Shown: positions 1-6,270 of the stretch, piece after piece | How the letters are laid out: each line of letters starts with the position of its first letter | Position numbering within the stretch: the first letter of the stretch is position 1 | Assembly (NCBI GenBank): GCA_945981915.1 | Contig: CAMFRJ010000076.1 | Location: 1 to 6,320 of the forward strand | From: an uncultured Erysipelotrichaceae bacterium | Lineage (GTDB): Bacteria; Bacillota_I; Bacilli_A; Erysipelotrichales; Coprobacillaceae | Direction of reading: 5' to 3' | DNA: 6,320 bases | The notes under the pieces: generated by a model | The model's database searches: none | What the model was told of the DNA's origin: nothing | The model's input: the letters and a program-made list of their open reading frames with translations, nothing else | Made by a program: the position numbers and the translations under genes

Positions 1-750
1 GAATCAATCCATCTTGAAGCACAATTGGAATTCCTGATGAAAGAATTTTTCTAATGTAAAAAAAATTAAAGCGAAAATCTTTTTTTGTATAGGAAAAACA
101 AATGATTTTTTCATCATAACTAATAAAGCAATGATTGTACTTAATGCTTGTGCACACACTGTTGCTAAAGCTGCTCCAGAAGCACCTAGATGAAAGTAAC
201 CAACAAAAATATAATCTAAAATAATATTGGTTATACAAGATACCAATACAAAATACATCGGACTTTTGGAATCGCCGGTACCTCTATATATACTGCTTAT
301 GACATTGTAAGAAAAAATGAATGGGATACCAATAAAACAGATTATCAAATAATCGTAAGTTGCTTTTATAGCTTCAGGTGGTGTAGACATCAATTGAATA
401 ATAGGCGACGTTAAGCAAAGTAGCATAACCGTTATGACTAAAGCAATTCCTATAAATAATAGAGACGTATTACCAACAATACATGAAGTATCATGATAGT
501 CTTCTCTTCCAACTGCATGACCTATTCTAATTGTTGCTCCCATGGCCATTCCTATAATGATAACAGTGATGAGGTGCATAAATTGACTTCCAATAGAAAC
601 AGCAGAAATAATATCGGCACCATTGAATTGTCCAACAATATACAAGTCTGCCATTCCATAAAAACTTTGCAAAAAGCTTGCTAATAAATAAGGTAAAGCA
701 AATATTAATAAGACTTCTAATACGTGTCCTTTTGTCAAATGATTATTCAT
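1..750 (-). CDS. MATE family efflux transporter, 3' part off the window, frame broken by an apparent 1-base frameshift
   Basis: Inner-membrane multidrug/toxin exporter of the MATE superfamily, which exchanges substrates for Na+ or H+. The N-terminal lobe is intact. It has about six hydrophobic segments in residues 1-218, the family-typical first-helix stretch YGMADLYIVGQF with Asp35, the loop RGTGDSKSP, and the glycine/alanine-rich helix LGASGAALAT. Families of this type are about 450 residues long with two six-helix lobes; here the open frame stops at 4-6 after 248 residues. Residues 225-248 do not look like MATE. Moving one base at the A-run (plus strand 80-86) gives DFRFNFFYIRKILSSGIP followed by IVLQDGLI, the normal start of the C-terminal lobe, which stays open to the window edge. 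The start ATG at 748-750 has GAGGAG (complement of 757-762) six bases upstream. The family is certain; whether the gene is truly broken is not. Confidence 0.9.
80..86 (-). other. Homopolymer (seven A in gene sense) at the MATE frameshift
   Basis: In gene orientation the sequence reads ATA CAA AAA AAG ATT with seven A. With eight A the frame becomes CAA AAA AAA GAT TTT CGC and continues as a normal MATE C-lobe through to the window edge. A second homopolymer, eight T in gene sense (plus strand 58-65), lies shortly after, but the restored frame already reads well across it, so the A-run is the best site for the lost base. It could be a real inactivating deletion, a slippage-prone phase-variable tract, or a consensus error near a contig end. 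Confidence 0.75.
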
Positions 751-773
751 ACATATCTCCTCGTAACAAAGCT

Positions 774-802
774 ATCATAGCATGAGATGGTGATATCATA
801 AA
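774..802 (-). promoter_or_regulatory. Probable extended -10 promoter of the MATE gene
   Basis: In gene sense there is a TATGAT -10 box (complement of 774-779) preceded by TGC, forming an extended -10 element. A weak -35 (TTTATG, complement of 797-802) sits 17 bases upstream. It lies between the HAD-operon terminator and the MATE start and would give a short leader of about 17 bases, so the transporter is probably transcribed on its own. Confidence 0.5.
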
Positions 803-809
803 ATTATTT

Positions 810-857
810 TCATAAAATAAAAAGAGGCTATATAGCTAAACCTAGCTTTCCTCTTTT
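810..857 (-). terminator. Rho-independent terminator of the lactonase-TIGR00266-HAD operon
   Basis: In gene sense an 8-bp stem AAAAGAGG / CCTCTTTT (plus strand 850-857 and 820-827) encloses an inner GCTA...TAGC pairing. It is followed by a T-rich tail, TATTTTATGA. The upstream arm lies inside the last codons of the HAD phosphatase, whose TAG stop (842-844) is within the hairpin. Confidence 0.75.
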
Positions 858-1621
858 ATATATCCTAAATGAATACAAGCATTATATATACCATCTTGAT
901 CAATAGGATCAGTTACATAAGAACTCATTTGTTTTAATTGTTGATTCCCTTGTCCCATACAAATAGAAAATGAAGCATGTTTAAACATTTCTACATCGTT
1001 TAAAGAATCTCCAAAAGCAATATAATCATTGATATGCCACATCTTCATAAAATATTGAATACCAGTCGCTTTGGAAATACCTTTTAAAGTAATATCAGCG
1101 TAACTGGATTCTCCAATCATAACATCAAGTTCTTGGATGGCTTTAAATTCTTCATAAGCATATCCTAATGGACCATATGCAATCATAGCACCAATATCTT
1201 GATCTGTATATGTTCCTAATTGTGGAACAGGGTTATTAAAAAATTGGCAAGAACGAAGAACATTTTCATCAGGTTCTTGAGTAATAATACGTGGAACTGT
1301 TTTTAATGCCAAAGGAATATTATGTTCTTTAGCGACTTGAATTGTTTTTTTAACAACGTTTTGAGGAATGTTTTCTTTGTGTAAAAGTCGTAAATTTTTA
1401 TCCAAAAGTGCTTGTCCGCTATTACAAACATAACCATCAAATGAGAAAATCTCATTGATATGTGTATTTTTTAAAGAATCGATACTTCTTCCTGTAGAAA
1501 TTAAGAGATGATGTCCATCATCTCTTAATAGGTTTAATGCTTTGATTGTACTTTTAGGAACAACATGATCACTTGTTGTACGTAATGTTCCATCAATGTC
1601 AAAACAAAATAATTTTTTCAT
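842..1621 (-). CDS. Cof-type HAD-IIB family phosphatase
   Basis: Predicted cytoplasmic Mg2+-dependent phosphatase of the haloacid dehalogenase superfamily, Cof/HAD-IIB subfamily. Members usually dephosphorylate sugar phosphates or other small phosphometabolites; the substrate cannot be read from sequence. All four motifs are present. Motif I is DIDGT, with nucleophile Asp8 and acid/base Asp10. Motif II is Ser42 or Thr43 in LLISTGRS. The motif III lysine is in LKGISKATGI (most likely Lys184). Motif IV is GDSLNDVEMF (Asp205, Asp209). The cap domain occupies roughly residues 80-180 between motifs II and III. The length of 259 residues is normal. The start ATG (1619-1621) directly abuts the TAA stop of the upstream TIGR00266 gene. 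Only a weak AGG lies upstream, inside the end of that gene, so translational coupling is likely. It is the last gene of a three-gene operon. A 30-base palindrome covers codons 31-41. Confidence 0.93.
   Translation of the reverse strand: MKKLFCFDIDGTLRTTSDHVVPKSTIKALNLLRDDGHHLLISTGRSIDSLKNTHINEIFSFDGYVCNSGQALLDKNLRLLHKENIPQNVVKKTIQVAKEHNIPLALKTVPRIITQEPDENVLRSCQFFNNPVPQLGTYTDQDIGAMIAYGPLGYAYEEFKAIQELDVMIGESSYADITLKGISKATGIQYFMKMWHINDYIAFGDSLNDVEMFKHASFSICMGQGNQQLKQMSSYVTDPIDQDGIYNACIHLGYIKEES
1500..1529. repeat. Perfect inverted repeat, 14-bp arms with 2-base spacer, inside the HAD gene
   Basis: The left arm 1500-1513 (ATTAAGAGATGATG) is exactly complementary to the right arm 1516-1529, with only TC at 1514-1515 between them. 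On the minus strand it encodes about residues 31-41 of the phosphatase (LLRDDGHHLLI), just before motif II. It is too tight a hairpin to be a terminator (two-base gap, no U-run) and does not disrupt the protein alignment. It could form a strong mRNA hairpin or DNA cruciform. Confidence 0.85.
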
Positions 1622-2296
1622 TTATTTACCTGCTGGGAAATATCTTGATAAAGTACCAGCAACAGCTGTAATAGGCATTGTTTGAACAACAACACGACCT
1701 GGGCCTGTAACAACAGTATTGAAAAATCCTTCGCCACCTAAAAATTTGTTTTTTAAGCCTGCTACAGATTGAATTTCCATTTTACATGTTGCATCCATCA
1801 ATGCTAAATAACCTGTATCGATAATGATTTGTTGACCTGGAAGTAAGTCATATTCTACAGTACTTCCATCAACTTCTATAAAACATGTCCCTTGTCCTGA
1901 TAACTTTGTGAGTATAAATCCTTCACCGCCAAAGATACCAGTACTCATTTTTTTATTGAAGAAAACAGATGTACTGACATTTTCTTCACTTGCCAAAAAA
2001 GCAGACTTTTGAATAATCACTTCTTTTCCTGGTTGAATATCCAAAGCTAAGATTTTTCCTGGAAAGCTTGATGCAAAAGCAATTTTTCCATCGGCTAAAG
2101 CTGTATAGTGATTTCTAAATAATGTTTCACCTGAAAACATTCTACCGAAAACAGCACCAGCTCCACCACCAGATGTTTCCATTTTCATACATGGATCCAT
2201 CCAAGCCATGGCACCACTGTCAGTAATTATTTTTTCTCCTTTGTTTAAATAACAAATAACAGCAGGAAGGGTATCTCCGATTATTTCATATTTCAT
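1622..2296 (-). CDS. TIGR00266 / AIM24-like family protein
   Basis: Conserved cytoplasmic protein of the TIGR00266 family (AIM24-like, related to mitochondrial biogenesis protein AIM24); its biochemical role is not established. It has 224 residues from the chosen start and no signal peptide or membrane segment. The sequence shows three related beta-rich repeats: about residues 20-60 (IITDSGAMAWMDPCMKME, then GGGAGAVFGRMFSG), 90-128 (ending IFGGEGF) and 154-192 (IIIDTGYLALMDATCKME, ending FLGGEGF). They match the glycine-rich folded repeats of this family. The ATG at 2294-2296 is chosen because AAGGAG (complement of 2305-2310) lies eight bases upstream and homologues begin MKYEIIGDTLPA. An in-frame ATG at 2324-2326 would overlap the lactonase gene and lacks such a site. 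It sits 14 bases after the lactonase stop and abuts the HAD start, so it is the middle gene of an operon. Confidence 0.9.
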   Translation of the reverse strand: MKYEIIGDTLPAVICYLNKGEKIITDSGAMAWMDPCMKMETSGGGAGAVFGRMFSGETLFRNHYTALADGKIAFASSFPGKILALDIQPGKEVIIQKSAFLASEENVSTSVFFNKKMSTGIFGGEGFILTKLSGQGTCFIEVDGSTVEYDLLPGQQIIIDTGYLALMDATCKMEIQSVAGLKNKFLGGEGFFNTVVTGPGRVVVQTMPITAVAGTLSRYFPAGK

Positions 2297-2304
2297 GGTA
2301 TAGT

Positions 2305-2310
2305 CTCCTT
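2305..2310 (-). promoter_or_regulatory. Ribosome binding site that fixes the TIGR00266 start
   Basis: AAGGAG in gene sense lies immediately after the lactonase TAA stop and eight bases before the ATG at 2294-2296. It falls inside the longer alternative frame that would start at 2326, which argues against that longer start. Confidence 0.8.
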
Positions 2311-3333
2311 TTAATAAGCGACGCAAACTGGTTGCGGTATTTCAATCTTTTCTCCGGTTGATTGAAGTTCTTCTGTTTCTTCATCAAATGTATATAATTC
2401 AATTTCATTACTTTCTTGATTTGCGACAATCACAAATTGATCATCGATAATATTGAAATCTCTTGGGCCTTTACCTGTATGAACCATATAGAGTAAAGAA
2501 ATCTTACCAGTTTCTTGATTCACTCTATATAAAACGATGCTATCGTGTCCCCGATTAGAAATCATGATATGTTTCCCTGATTTTGTCATACGAATAGCTG
2601 CGGCACTTGAGAAATCGTGAAAATGACGGGGAACACAGTTGATTCCTTGAATGAGTGTATAATGACCATCGTGATAGCTATAAACCATAATACTATTAGA
2701 AATCTCATTAATGACATAACTGAATCTACCATCTTTAGAAAAAATCATATGTCTTGGTCCACTGCCAGGAATCATCAACAGATTATTCTTAGATTTTTCA
2801 GTTAAGATACCATCACTGTAATCATACATGACAATTTTATCTGCTCCTAAATCTACACTGTAAAGAAATTTATTGTCGGGAGTGATTCCTACGTAATGGA
2901 CATGAGGACCAGTTTGTCTTTTCAATAAATCAATCCCTAAACCATGATGGTGAACAGTTCCAATCTTTTTTACAATTTTCCTATCTTCAAGTAAATAAGC
3001 AGCAGTAGCTCCCACGTGATAGTTTGCAGTAAATAGATAGTGATCATCTTGGCTTAAGCATAAATGTGTATATGAACGTCCCATTGAGTCAAAGTGAGAA
3101 TATAATTGAAGATCATCTTTGATCATCTGATAATTAGCAACACCACCACCAATACCGGAACCAGCATCTTTAAATGCAGCGTATAATAAGTCACCTTTAG
3201 TAATGATATATGATGGATAATCTTTTGTCATAATTTGTTTAACAAGAGATATTGTTTTATTGTCTTTATCTAATTCACATATATATATTCCTTTTTGTTC
3301 TCCTTTTCCGTAACTTGAAACGTAAAAATTCAT
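2311..3333 (-). CDS. Lactonase family protein (6-phosphogluconolactonase-like beta-propeller)
   Basis: Member of the seven-bladed beta-propeller lactonase family (YbhE/Pgl type, PF10282). Characterised members hydrolyse 6-phosphogluconolactone in the oxidative pentose phosphate pathway; other members act on different lactones, so the exact substrate is inferred. It has 340 residues, typical for the family, and is cytoplasmic with no signal peptide. The family hallmark is RQTGPHVHYVGITPDNKFL (residues 139-157), followed by YSVDLGADKIVMY. Further blade motifs are GPRHMIFSKDGRF (192-204), SNRGHDSIVLY (259-269) and GKGPRDFNI (287-295). The ATG at 3331-3333 is preferred: AAGGAGGG (complement of 3341-3348) lies seven bases upstream, and the protein then begins directly with the first strand MNFYVSSYGKG. 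The in-frame ATG eight codons earlier lies upstream of that ribosome binding site. It is the first gene of the operon, followed 14 bases later by the TIGR00266 gene. Confidence 0.9.
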   Translation of the reverse strand: MNFYVSSYGKGEQKGIYICELDKDNKTISLVKQIMTKDYPSYIITKGDLLYAAFKDAGSGIGGGVANYQMIKDDLQLYSHFDSMGRSYTHLCLSQDDHYLFTANYHVGATAAYLLEDRKIVKKIGTVHHHGLGIDLLKRQTGPHVHYVGITPDNKFLYSVDLGADKIVMYDYSDGILTEKSKNNLLMIPGSGPRHMIFSKDGRFSYVINEISNSIMVYSYHDGHYTLIQGINCVPRHFHDFSSAAAIRMTKSGKHIMISNRGHDSIVLYRVNQETGKISLLYMVHTGKGPRDFNIIDDQFVIVANQESNEIELYTFDEETEELQSTGEKIEIPQPVCVAY

Positions 3334-3340
3334 GAAGAAT

Positions 3341-3348
3341 CCCTCCTT
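3341..3348 (-). promoter_or_regulatory. Ribosome binding site that fixes the lactonase start
   Basis: AAGGAGGG in gene sense, seven bases before the ATG at 3331-3333. It is nearly a full match to the 16S rRNA anti-Shine-Dalgarno sequence and lies within the alternative longer frame starting at 3357. Confidence 0.85.
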
Positions 3349-3357
3349 ATTAATCAT

Positions 3358-3366
3358 ATTGTATCA
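3358..3366 (-). promoter_or_regulatory. Probable extended -10 promoter of the lactonase operon
   Basis: The gene-sense sequence TGATACAAT contains a TACAAT -10 (complement of 3358-3363) with TG one base upstream (complement of 3365-3366), an extended -10 element. No good -35 is visible at 16-18 bases. It lies directly after the nagA terminator and just before the lactonase ribosome binding site, which makes it the best candidate for driving the three-gene operon. Confidence 0.5.
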
Positions 3367-3390
3367 TAAAAAAGGTGACTAGATAGAAAA

Positions 3391-3422
3391 ATTAAATAAA
3401 AAACAGGAAGAATTCTTCCTGT
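3391..3422 (-). terminator. Rho-independent terminator of nagA
   Basis: In gene sense the perfect 8-bp stem ACAGGAAG / CTTCCTGT with an AATT loop (3403-3422) is followed by TTTTTTATTTAAT. The stem starts on the base after the nagA TAG stop. There is no T-run on the opposite side, so it works in the minus direction only. It separates nagA from the lactonase operon. Confidence 0.9.
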
Positions 3423-4568
3423 CTATAAAGTCTTTTGACCAATTCCTTTACAATATGTTTGGACAACTTCATAATTATTATCTAATACAACCAAATCAGC
3501 ATCATATCCTACAGAGATATATCCTTTTCTATCATCAACATGTAGACATCTTGCTGGATTACATGTACATGCATTAATCGCATAATTCACTGGAACTAAT
3601 GCTTCTTCGATGAGGATTTGTAATCCTTTATTTATTTTTAAAGTTGAACCAGCAAGATTTCCTGCTTCAACTAAATGAGCACTACCATCAGGATAAATAA
3701 TGACTTCTTGACCACCAAAATCAAATTTAGTTCCTTCTGGGAAACCTTTACACATTAAAGCATCACTGATCATGATTCCATAATCTGGTCCTTTTGACAT
3801 AAAGAAATTGTTTAAAGCAGTCAATGTTGAATGATTACCATCACAAATGATTTCACCATACATATTTCTAATACGTAAAGCACCACCTACTAAACCATTA
3901 GCACGATGTGTAAATGGAGTCATCGCATTATATACATGTGTCATTGAACGGGCTCCATTGGCAAAAGCTAAAACTGCTTGTTCGTATGTTGCATTAGAAT
4001 GTCCGATACTGACAACCACACCATTTTGGCTACAATATTTTGTTAAGGCAAAATCATCATCATTTTCTACTGCCATAGAGATATACTTGATCAAACCATG
4101 AGCAGCTTCTTGATATCTTTTAAACTGTTCAACATCAGGTTTCACACAAAATTCTTCTGGTTGAGCTCCTTTATGAGCTTTGTTTAAATAAGGTCCTTCA
4201 AAATGAATTCCTAATATTTCAGCACCTTCATAACCGTCTTCAACAACTTTAGCGACATTACTTACAGCGTTTGTAAGAACTTCTTCACTTTGAGTAAGTG
4301 TTGTTGCAAGAAGTGCAGTCACACCTTCATTAACAATATTTTTTGTCCAATTTCTTAAACCTTCTTCTTGTGCTTCATTTGTATCAAAACCATAAGCACC
4401 ATGACAATGAATATCAATAAATCCAGGTAAAATTCTCAAATTTCCATAGTCTTTTGTGACTTCTTTTTCATTATAAGGGTAAATATTTTTGATAATGCCA
4501 TCTTCTACATCTAATTGGGCAGCTACAAATTGATCTGCAATCCATATTTTTTTGCTTTGTATAATCAT
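3423..4568 (-). CDS. nagA: N-acetylglucosamine-6-phosphate deacetylase
   Basis: Cytoplasmic amidohydrolase-superfamily enzyme that removes acetate from N-acetylglucosamine-6-phosphate to give glucosamine-6-phosphate, linking GlcNAc and cell-wall amino-sugar recycling to glycolysis. It has 381 residues, the normal family length. Visible motifs are PGFIDIHCHGAYGFDT (metal-binding His54 and His56), GIHFEGPYLNKAHKGA (metal ligand Glu124), SIGHSNA (His190), MTHVYNAMTPFTHRANG (His211), DGNHST (substrate-binding His246 region) and ISDA (catalytic Asp269). The HxH pair matches the two-metal type described for Bacillus subtilis NagA, unlike the QxN of the E. coli enzyme. The ATG at 4566-4568 has GGAGG nine bases upstream. 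It is flanked by its own promoter and terminator, so it is a single-gene unit; no nagB is present in the window. Confidence 0.96.
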   Translation of the reverse strand: MIIQSKKIWIADQFVAAQLDVEDGIIKNIYPYNEKEVTKDYGNLRILPGFIDIHCHGAYGFDTNEAQEEGLRNWTKNIVNEGVTALLATTLTQSEEVLTNAVSNVAKVVEDGYEGAEILGIHFEGPYLNKAHKGAQPEEFCVKPDVEQFKRYQEAAHGLIKYISMAVENDDDFALTKYCSQNGVVVSIGHSNATYEQAVLAFANGARSMTHVYNAMTPFTHRANGLVGGALRIRNMYGEIICDGNHSTLTALNNFFMSKGPDYGIMISDALMCKGFPEGTKFDFGGQEVIIYPDGSAHLVEAGNLAGSTLKINKGLQILIEEALVPVNYAINACTCNPARCLHVDDRKGYISVGYDADLVVLDNNYEVVQTYCKGIGQKTL

Positions 4569-4577
4569 ATCTTCTTT

Positions 4578-4582
4578 CCTCC
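4578..4582 (-). promoter_or_regulatory. nagA ribosome binding site
   Basis: GGAGG in gene sense, nine bases before the ATG at 4566-4568, and just downstream of the nagA -10 box. Confidence 0.75.
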
Positions 4583-4588
4583 ACTTAC

Positions 4589-4617
4589 ATTATAGACAAA
4601 TTATCATATCTAGACAA
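4589..4617 (-). promoter_or_regulatory. nagA promoter (TTGTCT, 17 bp, TATAAT)
   Basis: In gene sense there is a consensus TATAAT -10 (complement of 4589-4594) and a TTGTCT -35 (complement of 4612-4617; four of six consensus bases), exactly 17 bases apart. This is a typical housekeeping-sigma promoter with a leader of only about 15 bases, leaving no room for a riboswitch. Confidence 0.8.
4593..4617. repeat. Direct repeat TAGACAA within the nagA promoter
   Basis: Plus-strand TAGACAA occurs at 4593-4599 and again at 4611-4617, 18 bases apart. The copies overlap the -10 and -35 boxes. The outer copy contains the palindromic core TCTAGA (4609-4614), which is also the core of GntR/NagR-type amino-sugar operators. 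This makes a possible regulator site, but the flanks match only loosely and the repeat could be chance. Confidence 0.3.
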
Positions 4618-4648
4618 GAGTTGCTGGGGGAGTTTTCGATTTTTTAGA

Positions 4649-4677
4649 TTTACCTATGCTTCAATTTGTTATATAAT
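4649..4677 (+). promoter_or_regulatory. Promoter of the Lrp-regulator/aminotransferase operon
   Basis: TTTACC (4649-4654; four of six -35 bases) is 17 bases from a consensus TATAAT (4672-4677). The expected start of transcription is near 4684, giving a leader of about 20 bases. It is divergent from the nagA promoter, with about 30 bases between the two -35 boxes. Confidence 0.75.
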
Positions 4678-4688
4678 GAAAACAAAAT

Positions 4689-4695
4689 AAGGAGG
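4689..4695 (+). promoter_or_regulatory. Ribosome binding site of the Lrp-family regulator
   Basis: AAGGAGG, seven bases before the ATG at 4703. Confidence 0.85.
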
Positions 4696-4702
4696 AATAG
4701 AT

Positions 4703-5194
4703 ATGGATGAAAATTTACTTTTATCATTGATGAGAAATAACGCGAAAATGGAAGTGACAGATCTAGCGGCCGCCTTAAATGAAACAGAAGAAAATGTTGA
4801 AAAAACAATTAAAGAATTAGAAGACAATAATGTCATTTGTGGATATCATACGTTAATTAATTGGGACAAAACAAATACTGATATATGTACAGCTTTAATT
4901 CAGGTTAATGCAAAACCTGAAAGAGAGTATGGTTATGATAGAGTTGCTAAGAAAATTTATAATTTTCCAGAAGTTGATACAATGTATCTATTAGCTGGAA
5001 ATTATGAATTTATGTTAATTGTTAAAGGTAGAACGATGGTTGAAGTAGCTAAATTTGTAAGTAGTAAGTTGGCTTGTTTAGAAGGTGTTGAAGGAACAGT
5101 CACTTTATATGTATTAAAACAATATAAGAATATGGGTGTTGTATTAGATGATGATAATGACGAATCTTCAGAAAGATTATTGGTAACACCATAA
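4703..5194 (+). CDS. Lrp/AsnC family transcriptional regulator
   Basis: DNA-binding regulator that senses amino acids, 163 residues, a normal Lrp/AsnC size. Residues 1-50 form a winged helix-turn-helix (AKMEVTDLAAALNETEENVEKT region, then IKELEDNNVICGYHTLIN). Residues about 62-146 form the RAM/AsnC ligand-binding alpha-beta domain, starting CTALIQVNA and including the family-typical LLAGNYEFMLIVKG and VTLYVLKQYK. A short acidic tail follows (VLDDDNDESSERLL). The TAA stop overlaps the ATG of the next gene, so regulator and aminotransferase are co-transcribed and probably translationally coupled. The arrangement matches AlaR (YugG) with AlaT (YugH) of Bacillus subtilis. By analogy it likely controls this operon in response to an amino acid such as alanine, but the effector is inference. 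The neighbouring nagA has its own divergent promoter. Confidence 0.93.
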   Translation: MDENLLLSLMRNNAKMEVTDLAAALNETEENVEKTIKELEDNNVICGYHTLINWDKTNTDICTALIQVNAKPEREYGYDRVAKKIYNFPEVDTMYLLAGNYEFMLIVKGRTMVEVAKFVSSKLACLEGVEGTVTLYVLKQYKNMGVVLDDDNDESSERLLVTP

Positions 5195-6270
5195 TGGATT
5201 TCGAAAAGATAGTGAATCCTATTGTTAGGGATATACCGCCAAGTGGTATTAGAAAATTTTTTGATTTAGCTAATCAAATGGAAGGTGTTATTTCTTTAGG
5301 TGTTGGGGAACCTGATTTTGCAACACCTTGGGCAATTAGAGAAGCTGCTATTTACTCAATTGAAAAAGGAAAAACATTCTATACTGCTAATCAAGGATTA
5401 TTAGAGTTAAGAAAAGAAATTTGTCGTTATCAAAAAAGAAAATTTAATTTAGATTATCAACCCGATCAATGTATTGTAACAGTTGGTGGTTCAGAAGCTA
5501 TTGATTTAGCTTTTCGTACGATTATTAGCCCAGGAGATGAAGTCATTTTATTACAGCCAGGTTATGTGGCTTATACACCAGGAGTCAAGCTTGCCGGTGG
5601 TGTTGTCAAAAATATTATTTTAACTGAAGAAAATGAATTTAAACTCACACCAGAATTGTTAAAAGCAGCGATTAGTGAAAAAACAAAAGCCATTTTATTA
5701 AATTATCCAAGTAATCCTACCGGGGGTGTCATGACTCGTGAAGATTACGAAAAAATCGTGCCAATTATCAAAGAAGCGGGATTGATCGTCATTACTGACG
5801 AAATCTATGCAGAGTTATCTTATGAAACAAAATTCTGTTCTATTGCAGCTTTTGATGAAATTAAAGATCAAGTCTTGTTGGTGAGTGGATATTCTAAAGC
5901 TTATGCGATGACAGGATGGAGACTAGGATATGTCTTAGGAAATCCTTATTTAATCAAGATGATGAATAAGATTCATCAATATGTCATTATGTCTGCACCA
6001 ACAGGAGCACAATATGGCGCTATTGAAGCAATGAGACATTGTGATCATGAAATAGAAAAAATGAGACAAGCTTATTTGATGAGAAGAAATTTTGTTGTTA
6101 AAGCATTTAATGAAATGGGCTTGAAGACCTTTACACCACAAGGAGCATTTTATGTGTTCCCATGCATTAAATCTACAGGTATGACTTCAGAAGAATTCTG
6201 TGAAGAATTATTAAAAGATCAACTTGTTGCCTGCGTTCCTGGTAATGCTTTTGGAGAAGCAGGAGAAGGA
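5194..6270 (+). CDS. Class I/II pyridoxal-phosphate aminotransferase, C-terminus missing (alaT/patA-like)
   Basis: Fold-type I PLP aminotransferase of the aspartate/aromatic/alanine group, which moves an amino group between an amino acid and a 2-oxoacid in the cytoplasm. There are 359 genuine residues of an expected 385-395. Family signatures are SLGVGEPDF (34-42), the cofactor-phosphate loop GGSEA (98-102), QPGYVAY (121-127), YPSNPTGG with Asn174, TDEIY with Asp202 and Tyr205, the Schiff-base lysine Lys235 in SGYSKAYAMTGWRLGY, and phosphate-binding Arg243. The text ends at PGNAFGEAGEG, just before the usual GFVR segment with the substrate-carboxylate arginine. The open frame continues six codons (LSLIHI) to a TGA at 6289-6291, but those bases are sequencing adapter. 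No Shine-Dalgarno precedes the ATG, which overlaps the regulator stop (TAATG), suggesting translational coupling. Substrate specificity is not readable; an alanine aminotransferase role is inferred from the Lrp-type partner. Confidence 0.92.

Noticed and set aside
493..684. Plus-strand 63-codon open frame inside the MATE gene
   Set aside because: Antisense shadow of a well-supported gene, with no ribosome binding site or recognisable domain. The same holds for the frames at 2617-2805, 3847-4101 (plus) and 5950-6141 (minus).
2297..2326. Ten-codon N-terminal extension of the TIGR00266 protein
   Set aside because: It overlaps the lactonase gene, spans the ribosome binding site of the downstream ATG, and is not part of the family sequence.
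3111..3128. Direct repeat GATCATCT twice, 10 bases apart
   Set aside because: It falls in lactonase coding sequence (QMIKDD) and is short enough to be chance codon similarity.
3334..3357. Eight-codon N-terminal extension of the lactonase
   Set aside because: It contains the strong AAGGAGGG that serves the ATG at 3331-3333 and lies close to the -10 box.
4621..4645. G-rich then T-rich stretch between the divergent promoters (GCTGGGGGAG, then a run of T)
   Set aside because: No hairpin, known operator or promoter pattern could be assigned; one G-run cannot form a quadruplex.
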